Part shown: piece after piece, positions 1 through 10,956 of the stretch | Position numbering within the stretch: the first letter of the stretch is position 1 | Layout: each line of letters opens with the position of its first letter | NCBI GenBank assembly: GCA_944474755.1 | Contig: OX104119.1 | Span: forward strand, 44,355,927-44,419,926 | From: Limnoperna fortunei | Lineage: Eukaryota; Mollusca; Bivalvia; Mytilida; Modiolidae | Direction: 5' to 3' | DNA: 64,000 nt | The notes under the pieces: model-generated | Database searches by the model: none | Told to the model about the DNA's origin: nothing | The model's input: the letters and a program-made list of their open reading frames with translations, nothing else | Made by a program: the position numbers and the translations under genes

Positions 1-648
1 AGGATTAGGACCAGGTTTCTTGGTTGGAATTTCCTTGTAAAGTTTAAATGGCTGACTATGGAAACTGCAGTGCAGACATCTCAGGTAGTAAATCCAACAA
101 ACTCCCCATTTTTTCTGCTTGTAAGCATCCATTTCAGGGTCTGTGCATGAAGGGGATACAGCTCTGTGCTGCTTGTTGACTGTATTTAGCATATACATCA
201 TACATTCACTGTCAACAAATCTCATGACTCCAAGTTCATTATTCTCTTCTTGTTCTATTTTCAGGCTGCTGGATTTACCAACTGAGGAGCGGAGTGTGAG
301 ATGGAATTCATTGGAGTCAGCCGTCATCTCTATCATTCCATGTACATCTTGACTGTGTTCATTAACATCCAGTCCGGAGTCCATGTGATTGCTTGAGGTG
401 TTGGCATCTTCATCACAAGATGTAGGTTCAGCAGGTTCTTTTCTCAAATATGCATGACCCTTCTTGAATCTACCAGCATTGGGAACCTTCCATTTCTGCA
501 GTCCAGACAGACCTTTGCGAGGACTAATTTTACCAGTGGTAAACATCTTCAATAGCTTTCTGGCGTGAGTCTTACAACATCCACACAGAAGTGATGACAG
601 GACCACAGAACTGGAGGTTTTTATAGTTTTTGCTATGGCAACTGACAA
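1..648 (-). CDS. N-terminal part of a Mutator-like transposase-domain protein, open at the window edge
   Basis: An uninterrupted minus-strand frame of 216 codons runs from just inside a stop (complement of 649-651) off the left edge of the window. The first Met is at 546-544, but the frame upstream (Cys-rich LLCGCCKTHARK) also looks coding, so the true start is either that Met or an upstream exon. The far end reads WGVCWIYYLRCLHC, then FKLYKEIPTKKPGPNP. A Trp/Cys-rich block followed by an FKLYEE-like and PGP segment is, from memory, the N-terminal pattern of the Mutator-like transposase domain proteins abundant in molluscs and cnidarians; the catalytic part would lie beyond position 1. The middle is acidic and Ser-rich. 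It could instead be an unrelated repeat-encoded protein. The length, lack of stops and Lys/Arg-rich N-terminus make a real coding segment likely; the family call is a recollection, not a search result. Confidence 0.55.
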   Translation of the reverse strand, partial: MSVAIAKTIKTSSSVVLSSLLCGCCKTHARKLLKMFTTGKISPRKGLSGLQKWKVPNAGRFKKGHAYLRKEPAEPTSCDEDANTSSNHMDSGLDVNEHSQDVHGMIEMTADSNEFHLTLRSSVGKSSSLKIEQEENNELGVMRFVDSECMMYMLNTVNKQHRAVSPSCTDPEMDAYKQKKWGVCWIYYLRCLHCSFHSQPFKLYKEIPTKKPGPNP

Positions 649-867
649 TTACCACAGTAATACACACCATGATGCTGAGTTTGCCACCTAACTACCTGAC
701 AGCAGTGACACCTGTGAGTCTTGCATACATGTTTATTGCACAATACACACAAGTGTCACTTCACAATGTCAACATTTGTCCCCAATTGGTAACTTTTTTT
801 TGGTATTGTTTAAGTTCAGATTAAAAGTTTTTCATTATATTATATGTTTAAAATAAAACTTATTCAT

Positions 868-2885
868 TAGCTCACCTGACCCGAAGGGTCATGTGAGCTA
901 TTGCCATCACTTGGCGTCCGTCGTCGTCCGTCGTCGTCGTCGTCGTCCGTCGTCGTCGTCCGTCGTCGTCGTCGTCGTCGTCGTTAACTTTTCTTCAAAA
1001 ATCTTCTCCTCCAAAACCACTGAAGGGATTGCTTTGAAACTTTGCATACATCATCAGTAAAATGCCCTCTACCAAGTTTGCCCAAATCATGGCCTCAGAC
1101 CAACCAACATGGCCGCCATGGCTAAAAATAGAACAGAGGGGTCAAAATACAGTTTTTTGCTTATAGTTCAAAAAGTATAACAGATACAGGAAAACCGAAG
1201 AGACCTTCCTTCTTCAGCATCTAAAGCTCTACAAAATCCTCCATTGGGTCAAAGTTGTATGATGACTCCTTGTAGGAGTTATTGCCCCTTAATTGTCAAA
1301 ATTGATGATTTTTGCCATTTTTGCCTCAAAATCTTGAAAATTATTAGAACTAGAGAAAAAGTTAGCATTGCTTAATTGTTCTGCTCTATGAGTGCTACAA
1401 AAATGACTTTAAGGGTCAAGATTGTCTGATTAACCGTTTAAGAGTTATTCCCCTTGAACTGTTTTTTTTAATCGGTTTTAATTGATTTTTTAAAATCTTC
1501 TCCTCTGAAACAACTGAAAGTACTGCTTTGAAACTTTGTACACATCATCTGTCAAATGTCCTCAACCAAGTTTGCACCAACCATGGCTGCAGATTAACCA
1601 ACATGGCCACCATGGCTAAAAATAGGATGGGGGGGGGGCGGTAAAATACAGTTTTTGGCTTATATTTAAAAAAGTGTAACAGATACAGGAAAACCGAAGA
1701 GACATGCCTTCATCTGCATCAAAAGCTCTAAGAAACACTCCATTGGGTTGAAGTTGTATGATGACTCCTTATAGGAGTTATTGCCCTTTAATTGTCAAAA
1801 TTGATGATTTTTGCCATTTTTGCCTCAAAATCTTGAAAATTATTAGAACTAGAGAAAAAGTTAGCATTGCTTAATTGTTTTGCTCTATGAGGGCTACAAA
1901 AATGACTTAAAGGTCAAGATTGTCTGATTAACCGTTTAAGAGTTATTCCCCTTGAACTGTTTTTTTTAATCGGTTTTAATTGATTTTTTAAAATCTTCTC
2001 CTCTGAAACAACTGAAAGTACTGCTTTGAAACTTTGTACACATCATCTGTCAAATGTCCTCAACCAAGTTTGCACCAACCATGACTGCAGATTAACCAAC
2101 ATGGCCACCATGGCTAAAAATAGGATGGGGGGGGGGGGGCGGTAAAATACAGTTTTTGGCTTATATTTAAAAAAGTGTAACAGATACAGGAAAACCGAAG
2201 AGACATGCTTTCATCTGCATCAAAAGCTCTAAGAAACACTCCATTGGGTTGAAGTTGTATGATGACTCCTTATAGGAGTTATTGCCCTTTAATTGTCAAA
2301 ATTGATGATTTTTGCCATTTTTGCCTCAAAATCTTGAAAATTATTAGAACTAGAGAAAAAGTTAGCATTGCTTAATTGTTCTGCTCTATGAGGGCTACAA
2401 AAATGACTTTAGGGTCAAGATTGTCTGATGGACTGTTTAGGAATTATTCTCCTTGAACATTTTTTTTATCAATTTTACTTGATTTTAAAAAATCTTCTCC
2501 TCTTAAACCAATGAAAGGACTGCTTTGAAAAATTGCACACATAATCTTTAGGATGTCCTCTACCAAAGTTGTGCAAATCATGACACCTGACTACCTACAT
2601 AGCTACGTTGGATTAAAATAGAAAAAATGAAAAAAGGGGGGGCCAAGAGAGTTTTCAACTGATAGTTAAAAAAGTATAACAGGTACAGCAAATTTGAAGT
2701 GAACCTCCCTTCTCCCTCTAACCATCAAAAGATCCTCCTTATAGGAGTTATTTCCCTTAAAAGGTCAAAATTAATGATTTTTGCAGAAGTGTTGGGCAAT
2801 TCCTTATAACAAAGAAAAGCTGGATAAAAAAGGGTTGTTTGGTTTCAGGTTCAGGTGAGCGATACAGGCTCCTGGGAGCCTCTAG
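868..2885. repeat. Hairpin-started non-autonomous element A with internal tandem array
   Basis: Starts with an imperfect palindrome at 868-900 (TAGCTCACC then GGGTCATGTGAGCTA), followed by a GTC/GTCGTC microsatellite (about 908-984), four tandem units of about 498 bp, and a 16-nt hairpin AGGCTCCTGGGAGCCT at 2866-2881 followed directly by CTAG at 2882-2885. It has no coding capacity. Hairpin plus CTAG at the 3' end, a 5' palindrome and internal tandem units recall Helitron/Helentron-derived non-autonomous elements (HINEs), but no 5'-TC end or clean target site was established, so the class is inferred. Confidence 0.7.
998..2830. repeat. Tandem array, about 498-bp unit, four copies (last partial)
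   Basis: The phrase AAAATCTTCTCCTC recurs at 998, 1492, 1990 and 2489, giving spacings of 494, 498 and 499 bp. Each unit repeats the same order of landmarks: a TTTGAAACTTTG block, CAACATGGCCRCCATGG, a poly-G run, GATGACTCCTTATAGGAG and TTGCCTCAAAATC. Units 2 and 3 are nearly identical, while units 1 and 4 are more diverged, as expected if the array grew from the middle. No open reading frame is conserved across the units. Confidence 0.9.
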
Positions 2886-3479
2886 TTTTTCATTTAAAAT
2901 CACAATAAAGCATAAAAATGATTATTTCTGGGAAATTTATCTTCAACAGACCATCAATTCACTTAATTGGTCTGAAATTGTCAGATGACTCCTTATAGGG
3001 GTTATTGCCCTTAAATGACAATTTTGTTATGAAATTTTCCATTTTTGTCCTGTAACTTGAAAACTATAGTAGCTAGATTAAAACTGTAAATTGCACAAAT
3101 GATCAGCAATAGAAGCCCTACAAATGATTGCTTAGTCCAAAATTGCAAGATGACTCTTTATAGGAGTTATTGCCCTTTCATTATGAATTTGGACAAATGA
3201 ACAGTTTTTTAATTATAAATTAGTCTTTAACACACAGTAGAGTAAAACTGTAAATTTCTAAAGGACAATGCCTAAAAACCATTTAATTTTCAGAAATTGT
3301 CGATGGCACCTTATAGGAGTTATTGTATTTAACAAAAATTTTTGAAGAAATGTTTAGTTTTTGCACAGTAACTTAAAAGCTATAACAACTAGACTAAAAC
3401 TGTTAATTTCAAAAATTTTAATATAGTTTAAGCCATTTGGATTCCAGGTGAGCGATTACAGGCTCCTGGCAGCCTCTAG
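2886..3479. repeat. Diverged 3' part of a second element A copy
   Basis: Contains degraded versions of the element A unit (ACTCCTTATAGGGGTTATTGCC at about 2988, again near 3150 and 3310) and ends with the same 3' structure: CAGGTGAGCGATTACAGG, hairpin AGGCTCCTGGCAGCCT at 3460-3475, then CTAG at 3476-3479. It is more decayed than the upstream copy, so the better copy probably landed next to or inside an older one. Confidence 0.65.
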
Positions 3480-4081
3480 TTTCTTTCGAAATTAAAAGTT
3501 GTAAACCCTTTCAGCCTTGTGTACCCATCCTACTTCCCAATTCATCATCATTTCATGCATATTTTATCATCTCTTTCATGTATATATTCCGGATGTACTG
3601 TGCTGCTCAGGAGTAGATAAAAGTAAATACCATCTCAAATAGACAAAAGCTTATGCTTCTAAAATGTTCAGCTAAATGGCAATAAAATTTATGCAATTTA
3701 TATATTACAAATACTGAACTGTGAAAGTTGTATATTTCATGGGGTAGCATTTTGCTGATTTTTGTCGGCAAAATCATGAAATTGTAATAATATAACTAAT
3801 TATAAATTTCTCAATGATATCTTTAATTAATCTGCTAAAACAACAAATTCAAGAAACCACGAATATGCATTTTATTCCAATTCATAAAACTTGATGCCCA
3901 CAAATTTCAATTCTTTCAAAGTATATCATGAACCATCATTGTCTTAGTTTGTTCAATTTGCTATTGAATTTATGTGAACAATTCAGGCTAATGGAAGCCT
4001 CTTATTTATTGAACAGATTTCAAATGTTCCAAATGGATTTAAGGCTCACAGTTCCTTAGAACAGGGTGACTGTTGTTTTTT
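3480..4081. other. Unassigned AT-rich spacer
   Basis: No convincing coding frame, RNA gene or repeat was seen between the two hairpin-started repeats. Confidence 0.5.
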
Positions 4082-4882
4082 GTCTCGCCTGCGACGAAAG
4101 TCGCTGGAGGCGAGACATATGTATGGGAATCCGGCGGCGGCGGCGTAAACACTTGACATCTTGCTTCATATATTTGTAAGCCCAAGCCCTAGGTCCATCA
4201 AATTTGGTCCAGAGGTAGCTTATGATGAGTACTTGCCAGTCAGTCACCTGTCACCTGACCTTGACCTCAATTTCACGGTCCAGCGACTACGTTAAAGTTT
4301 TTGGGTTACGACAGTTCCTCTGTAACTACGCATGGTAGGATGACAATATTTGGTGTATAGGTTGCTGATGACTAGTACATGACTGTCTGGTAGGTGTCAC
4401 CTGACCTTGACCTCAATTTCACGGTCCAGCGACTACATTCAAGTTTTTGGGTTACGACAGTTCCTCTGTAACCACGCATGGTAGGATGACAATATTTGGT
4501 ATATAGGTTGCTGATGACTAGTACATGACTGTCTGGTAGGTGTCACCTGACCTTGACCTCAATTTCACGGTCCAGTGACTACGTTAAAGTTTTTGGGTTA
4601 CGGCAGCTACTCTGTTACCACGCATGGTAGGATGACAATCTTTGGTATATAGGTTGCTAATGACTAGTACATGACTGTCTGGTATGTGCCACTTGACCTT
4701 GACCTCAATTTCACGGTCCAGCGAATACATTAAAGTTTTGGGGTTACGGCTGTTCCCCTGTAACTATGCATGGTATGGTGACAATATTTGGTATACAGGC
4801 TGCTGCTGATAACTAATGCTATTTACGTAATGCTTATGACGAAATTTATTTTCGGTTACTGATGCGGAATGCAGGCGAGACA
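4082..4882. repeat. Hairpin-started non-autonomous element B with four 146-bp tandem units
   Basis: Begins with a palindrome at 4082-4116 (GTCTCGCCTGCGACG, then CGCTGGAGGCGAGAC), followed by a CGG-repeat (about 4132-4144). CACCTGACCTTGACCTC or a close variant recurs at 4252, 4399, 4544 and 4689, a 145-147-bp period. The element closes with AGGCGAGACATTTTTCTGTG near 4873-4882, which repeats the outer arm of the starting palindrome. Non-coding. The layout is the same as element A although the sequences are unrelated. Confidence 0.75.
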
Positions 4883-5878
4883 TTTTTCTGTGTCCACACT
4901 TGTCTTATTTATCGATGATTTTATATGGATCAAATCAAGCCAAAGATTTGATAAGACTTGGAGCAGGCCTTCATGGAGTACTTCATTCAAATTGCTACAT
5001 TGAAAATGTATCAAAGAATATTTTCTATAGCAAGTATCAAAAGTATACTATGTTGTGCAAATACATTTCTAGTGTAATCAATAATTAATACAACCAATCT
5101 TTTTTTCTTTTAAATAAATTATTTGGCAATCCCAGTTTATCCATGGTAAAGTATATCTTGCATTTTGCAAACTTATGATCTGAGACAAAAATATGTTGTC
5201 TGTCCATTTTTCTGTCTGTTCTTCGATATGAAATCCAGATTCTAACTTAAAACTAGCTGTACAGTGAAATAACACAAAGTTCATAGTTTTTAGAAAAAAT
5301 AATTCAAATCATTGCCACCATATATAAATCAATAACATTCCTTTTTTAAACCCCATGTAATGAAGTTTTGGATCGAATAATTTTTTGGACTGGTGCAGTT
5401 GTCTGCCTTTCATAATAATTCTGTGAATGCAACTCCCTTAAGACTGCTTATTCAATCTGTCAAAATATCTGGTAGGTTGTTTTATTACACATTTTGTAAT
5501 TTTGTAACATAATTAGACATTTTAGTGATAATAAAGCAGAACTCTCACCTGCAGTGGTGGTTAACAGGTGAACTATGGTATGGTATTTAAACCAATGAGG
5601 GCACATTTACTCATGCACCTATACTACAAAATCAAAAAATACAACAAAGTTCCAGGCAATTAATTTTTCTACTCAGCAGAGGTGCTCTACCCAAAAAAAC
5701 TAAAAATGCCGAACACTATAAGGATGATATATCAATAGTCTAAAAACAAAGTGCTTTGATTGTTTAACTTTTTATGCATATTTTTCAATATATTTTTGGA
5801 AATTCTTCCTTCAGATGTTTTCATAATATAACTTTTGACATTAAGGAGCACTTGTACTTACTTATCAATATATTACAG
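4883..5878. other. Unassigned sequence, probably intronic
   Basis: AT-rich with only short open frames lacking recognisable features. It precedes a splice acceptor (TATTACAG) at 5878, so it is probably intron of the gene whose exon starts at 5879. Confidence 0.4.
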
Positions 5879-6028
5879 TTTGAATCAGAGGGAATCAACA
5901 GCTTAGGAGTGGCTATGCTGTTGTTGATGGAGGTGGCCAGCCTTGAGAGAGTAGAAGATCACCAAGTTCTTCTAAGACAAGTTTTGATCCATAGTCCCAG
6001 GATACCTTGCGGCCACCTTCATATGCAG
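5879..6028 (+). CDS. Internal exon of an unrecognised host gene
   Basis: A 150-nt exon (50 codons) lies between acceptor TATTACAG and donor GTATAA. Only one of the three frames is open; it reads FESEGINSLGVAM, later SLERVEDHQVLLRQ and ends PCGHLHMQ, which looks like real protein although I do not recognise a family. Its end is in phase 0. A CR1-like element begins 90 bp downstream at 6118. Without that element the next acceptor (16947) would be about 240 bp away, a normal intron size, but that exon needs one preceding base, so the two cannot splice directly in frame. Either an exon is missing or hidden, or the two belong to different genes. Confidence 0.5.
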
Positions 6029-6650
6029 GTATAAAATAGATTCATTTGCTTAATCACCTAATTAATACTGTTTACAATGAGTGAACAACCTTTTTAAAAA
6101 GAGTCTGGCTTATGCTTACTTTAAACATATTTTATTGTTGAAAAACAATTGGATCAGACACAAGTTTCACAACTTAGTACTGTCTTTTCCAGAAACATAC
6201 ATATATACACACAATGATTGACATCATACATTATAGAATTACAACAATATATATTTTGTATATGAAGACGTGAATTTTGAAAAGATAATAATATTATTAC
6301 AAATAGAATTATAAAACAAGAAAAATACTAAAGAGATGATTCAATGGATTTCGTGTGCAAGAAAAGAACGAATCGAACAGACCATTGTATATGATGTTTT
6401 ACGAACACGCCGTAAAGTATTGACATGAATATGTATGTGTTAATTATCAATATAACAAAAGGATTATTAAATATATATATATATTTTTTTTAACCTATAC
6501 TGTAAGTATATTTACTTTATTATTTAGTAGTTATTTATTTGAAATCCATTGAGTCGTGACTCATCATCAATGATCATACGAAGCGCTGTACAACCAAACA
6601 CTATTTCTTTAAAATACAGACGACTTATTTTTGACATTTACTTTTAGACA

Positions 6651-9087
6651 TTACTGTTGTTGTCGAAAAGTGAACCGTTCAGTATCTTTAATAAATTTCT
6701 GAACTGACAAAAATATTGCACAGTTTTTATCAATAGTAGTAGCTTCATTTCCGTATAATAACAGTTTAACATTAATCGGAGCAACTTCCATAGTTATCCG
6801 TTTTATTTCATTATACATACGAGTTCTCTGAGTATGAAATCTATGACAATGTAGTAAATAGTGTTCAGCATTTTCATTATAGAAACCACATATACATTCT
6901 GAATTTGGTACTAAATTTGCTTTATTTAAGTCAGCATTAAGTGCACTGCAGTTATTGCGCAATCTCCCATGTAATACATTATACAATCTATCACCGTAAG
7001 CAAAATATATTGGAGGTTTTTTGCATCTGAAATATAAATGTTGTAATTTTGATTTAAAGGAAGTAAACGTAGGAAGTTCTCTGATTTTTAAGTCCAATGC
7101 GTTCCATATTTTAATCGACGATGGAAAAAAAAGACTCTTGATAAATTGATAAGCGATTAAATGGTATACTAATATTCAATTTACTTCGCAGGTTGTAATT
7201 ACTTGTTTCAAATGTAGCAGGTGGCACTAAATCATAGAGATAATCAGGAGCCTGGTTATGAACAATTTTATAAAAAAGCAATATTTTTTTAAATTCCCTT
7301 CTTACACTTAATTTTTCCCATCCCGTTTCATTATAAATAGATGTAATACTAGCGTAGCATGGTAAACCTGTTATTATACGTGCAGCCTCAATTTGAATTC
7401 TTTCTAGTCTTTCTGAATTAACCTGCCCACAGTTGTCCCAAACTTCAGATGCATATTCTAAGATCGGTCTAATGAAAGTGAAATATATTTTTTCAAGATA
7501 TTCCCTTTTTAGTTTACATTTTAGTTTTCGTAAGACGGTTAGCTGTTTAATAGATGCTTTCTGTACCAGATTATCGATATGTTTAGTCCATTTGCAATCA
7601 CTACTAAAAGTAACACCTAAATGTTTGTGTGTGGCAACAGGGGCTAAAGACGTTGTTCCAAAGTCAAAAGACAAATTTAACTGTGCATTTCTCGTACTAA
7701 AAAGCATGATATCAGTTTTGTTAGGGTTAAACTTGACCGACCATTTTTTAGACCACTGATCTAGATACTCGAGATCTTTATTAATCATAACATTAAGGCT
7801 TTGATAGTCAGTTGCAATATGACCAATAGAGGTGTCATCAGCAAAAAGTCTTCCAAGTCCAACCATTTCATCTGCAATATCATTTATAAAAATCAAAAAT
7901 AAAAGAGGTCCCAGTACTGACCCTTGAGGCACACCGGCTTTCAATATACCAACACTTGATATAGAATCCTTTAATACTACTTTCTGAGTACGTCTAGAAA
8001 GATAACTTTTTAGCCAGCATAGTAAATTTCCTGTAATACCATAGTTTTCTAATTTGAAAATAAGTGCTTTAATCCAAACCGTATCAAAAGCTTTACTAAT
8101 ATCAGCAAAGGTGACACTAGTAACTTGTTTGTTGTTCAGTGCTAATAGTATTTGGTTATACAATTCAATTAATTGATGTGTTGTTGAGTAACCAGGAAGG
8201 AAGCCAGACTGAAACTTGTATATCAGTTTGTTATTATGTAAATGATTAAAATATTTTTATAAACTATTTTTTCTAAAAGTTTACCGACACAAGATAACAA
8301 GGAGACGGGTCTATAATTTGATGGCAATGACTTGTCACCTGATTTGAATATGGGATTAACATGAGCAATTTTCCACTGGTCGGGAAAAGTATTCTCTTTT
8401 AAAGATTTTTTGAAAAGCAAACACAATGGCTTAGAGATTTCATTGCTTACAGCAAGTAGCATTCTGTTGCTTATTATATCTGGACCCACAGCTTTATTTA
8501 CACAAAGTGTAGACAGCATATCTAGGACATCCTGTTCACTGATATCAATTTTTGAGATGGGATTCAAACACCTATTTTCGAACGCAGGCAATTCTTTTTG
8601 ATCTACATCTATGTTGGAGATTGAACAAAAGTATCTAGTATTTAAAAGTTCTGATTTTTCAACAGCATTATACGATAAATTGAGATTATTACTGGGATCT
8701 TTTAATGGAGGAATATCGTGAACGGGTCGTTCATTTTTAATTAACATATTAATGGTCTTCCAATATAATTTGCTATTATTTACTTTTAATTCATCTAAAT
8801 TTTCATTAATGCTTGCAAAGAACCTTTTTTTTGCCTGCTTTTTTAAATTATTAACAGTATTTCGTTGTTGTTTAAACTTTCTTTCAGTTGTTGGAGTTTT
8901 AAAACGAAGAAATATTTTCCGATATCTGTCGCGTTTACGAACTTCACGTCGCAAATTTGAATCAAACCAAACTTTATCATCACATCTAATAAGTATCTCC
9001 CTGGTAGGTATACATTGTGAAGCACAATGTAGAAAAGTATCAGTAAAGTTTGTACAGGCATTATGAATATTATCCGCATTAGTAATT
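6651..9087 (-). pseudogene. Reverse transcriptase portion of non-LTR element A
   Basis: Reading leftward from 9087: a basic linker (RREVRKRDRYRKIF), the RT entry block (KAVGPDIISNRML, then FPDQWKIAHVNPIFKSGDK and NYRPVSLLS), a frameshift near 8230, then ADISKAFDTVW, GVPQGSVLGPLLF and the catalytic FADD box (GRLFADDTSIGH), the thumb region, another frameshift near 7105, and a C-terminal zinc-knuckle-like stretch (CICG...HYLLHCHRF) ending at 6651. Order and motifs are typical of the CR1/L2/Jockey group. It is the downstream half of the protein starting at 16780. Frameshifts make it a pseudogene. Downstream to 6118 is 3' UTR. Confidence 0.85.
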
Positions 9088-9148
9088 CAAGATTTCATAA
9101 GCACACGAAGTGTGCGCAATGGAATCATAATTTTATGAATAACCAACG

Positions 9149-9252
9149 ACAAGATATGAAAGTGTTTTCTCCCCTTGGCTATCGGTAGATGGCGCTGCAA
9201 TCAGCCATTTAAAAGCTTTGTTTGAAAAAGATTATCTCATTCTCCAATTTGG
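9149..9252 (+). repeat. DIRS-like inverted terminal repeat, left copy
   Basis: About 104 bp is repeated in inverse orientation at 15696-15800 with a few mismatches; the shared core includes TAGATGGCGCTGCAATCAGC. The outer 60 bp on this side (9088-9148) is not in the other ITR but is complementary to the internal region at 9744-9815. Confidence 0.9.
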
Positions 9253-9743
9253 TGAGCACAATATAAGCAACTGGAGAAATAATTATTATTGTGTATCATC
9301 AAGAAAATACAAGTATAAACTCTAGATAGTATATGTTTATACTGATATGTCCTTAATGGTTAGGATTTCAATTCTAAAACAACTAACATAGACAAAATAG
9401 ACTTTATATACAATAAACAGAAGATGCACAAATTTCAAATATCATATACAGTGTTTTGACATGTTTAAATGTACAATGTTAATGTCTTATTCTTCTGTCT
9501 TCTGTTTCTTTATATACATGTATGTGTACCCTCTTGGGATTCTGGATTTATCTGGAATTAGAGTAGTTGTAAAGACTTAATAATCAATGCTCATAAACAA
9601 TTTCCATATATTACTACTAGTACATGTATATACATCTGAAATTGATTACATAATTAACAATTTAAATAAGAAGTACATGTATTTACTGTAAATGTATTCT
9701 TATGCATAGTATGTAGGTACACCAGGGAATGGGTGGGTGGGAA

Positions 9744-9861
9744 CACTTTCATATCTTGTCGTTGGTTATTCATAAAATTATGATTCCATTGCGCACACTT
9801 CGTGTGCTTATTAAATCTTGAATTTCATTTCATAACCGCCGACAAGATATTCTAGTGTTTT
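9744..9861. repeat. DIRS internal complementary region
   Basis: The first part (9744-9815) is the reverse complement of the left outer end, including the CACACGAAGTGTG palindrome; the second part (9816-9861) is the reverse complement of the right outer end. In DIRS elements this region templates the circle junction. The junction falls in an AATT shared by both ends, agreeing with the ATT seen at the insertion site. It lies immediately after the recombinase stop codon at 9886. Confidence 0.9.
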
Positions 9862-9885
9862 GTTTAAAGCTTACAAATTAGACTT

Positions 9886-10911
9886 TTACCTTGGTGACAA
9901 TACTGCCTGTTGGAATTCAGAACATGTACTTGATAATAAAGGTTTATTATAGAATCTTGCAAATGTTGACATATTTGACCACCATGCTTGGTTAAGGATT
10001 TGTGATGCAGAGACACCTGCTCTTAGTGCTTTAGATGTGCATGCAGCTCTAGTTGAATGTGCTGTGAAATCTGTTGAGCTAATTCCTGCCATTGAAATGA
10101 CAGTTTTTAGCCAACGTGCAATAGTGCTGGTTGTGACTGGATGAAATGGTTTAACCACACTCAAAAGTAACCAATTTCTATTGATTCTGTCATTTTGAGT
10201 TCTATATTCACTCGTCTTATCTAAATATGTCCTTAAGCACTTAACCACACATAAATTATCATCTTCAAATTGGTAGAAAAGTAGTTCTGGGAATGATTTC
10301 CCAGGTTTACAGTTTTTGTTAGTTTTGGTAATGTGAATTTAATATGATCACCTTTATCACACATGTATTGGATATGCAATTTATTAATTTCAGAAACTCT
10401 GCCTGCTGAGGTCAAAGCCAATAACATTGTTAATTTAAGAACCAGTAACCTTTAGAGAAAGTTCTTTGTTAGGGCCCAAGGCTACTAAGCATCTAAGAAT
10501 CACATCAACGTCCCATGAACACTGATATTTAGGCTTGGGTGTACGAGAATTAAAAATGGCTCTCATGTGGTTTTTAATTGCTGGGTGTTGTCCAACTGGC
10601 ATACCTTCAATTAAACTATGACCCCTAGATATAGCAGACCTGTACGTGTTTATAGTTCTGTACTGTTTTTTGTCAACAAACAAGTCTGTCAGAAATTCTA
10701 TTATATGTTCCAAAGATGTCTGAACAGGATTAGTTTGTTTTGAATGACACCAGCTAGCCCATCTTTGCCAGGCTGACTTGTAAGATGCTCTGGTGCCTGC
10801 ATGGTCTCCATGCGTTTGCGTATAACTCTGCAGCTTTTTGTGATAATTTGTTTGTAATTGGATGTTCCCCGATACCCTCCATGCTGCTAAGTGGAGGTTC
10901 CCCATCATCAA
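9886..10911 (-). pseudogene. DIRS-like tyrosine recombinase, frameshifted
   Basis: Read leftward from about 10911: an N-terminal core-binding-like domain (ASYKSAWQRWASWC, then RTINTYRSAISRGH), a frameshift near 10435, the first catalytic Arg block (LTSAGRVSEI), another frameshift near 10290, then the HSTR box (TAHSTRAACTSKA) and the nucleophile region ending ARFYNKP, with the stop at 9886. Arg, His-x-x-Arg and Tyr are all present, so the lesions look recent. The enzyme integrates the circular cDNA and replaces the integrase and LTRs of other retroelements. It resembles phage integrases only in fold; the neighbouring RT and ICR show it is DIRS-derived. Confidence 0.85.
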
Positions 10912-10956
10912 TAACGGGTGTGGTTGACCTTGGGGTGATTTCAGGAGCAGATTGAA

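Noticed and set aside
908..984. Coding GTC repeat (poly-Val/Arg/Ser)
   Set aside because: It is the microsatellite part of hairpin element A and no ORF extends through it.
9886..10911. Phage or plasmid integrase
   Set aside because: Tyrosine recombinase signature is real, but the neighbouring RT/RNase H, ITRs and internal complementary region show a DIRS-like retrotransposon.
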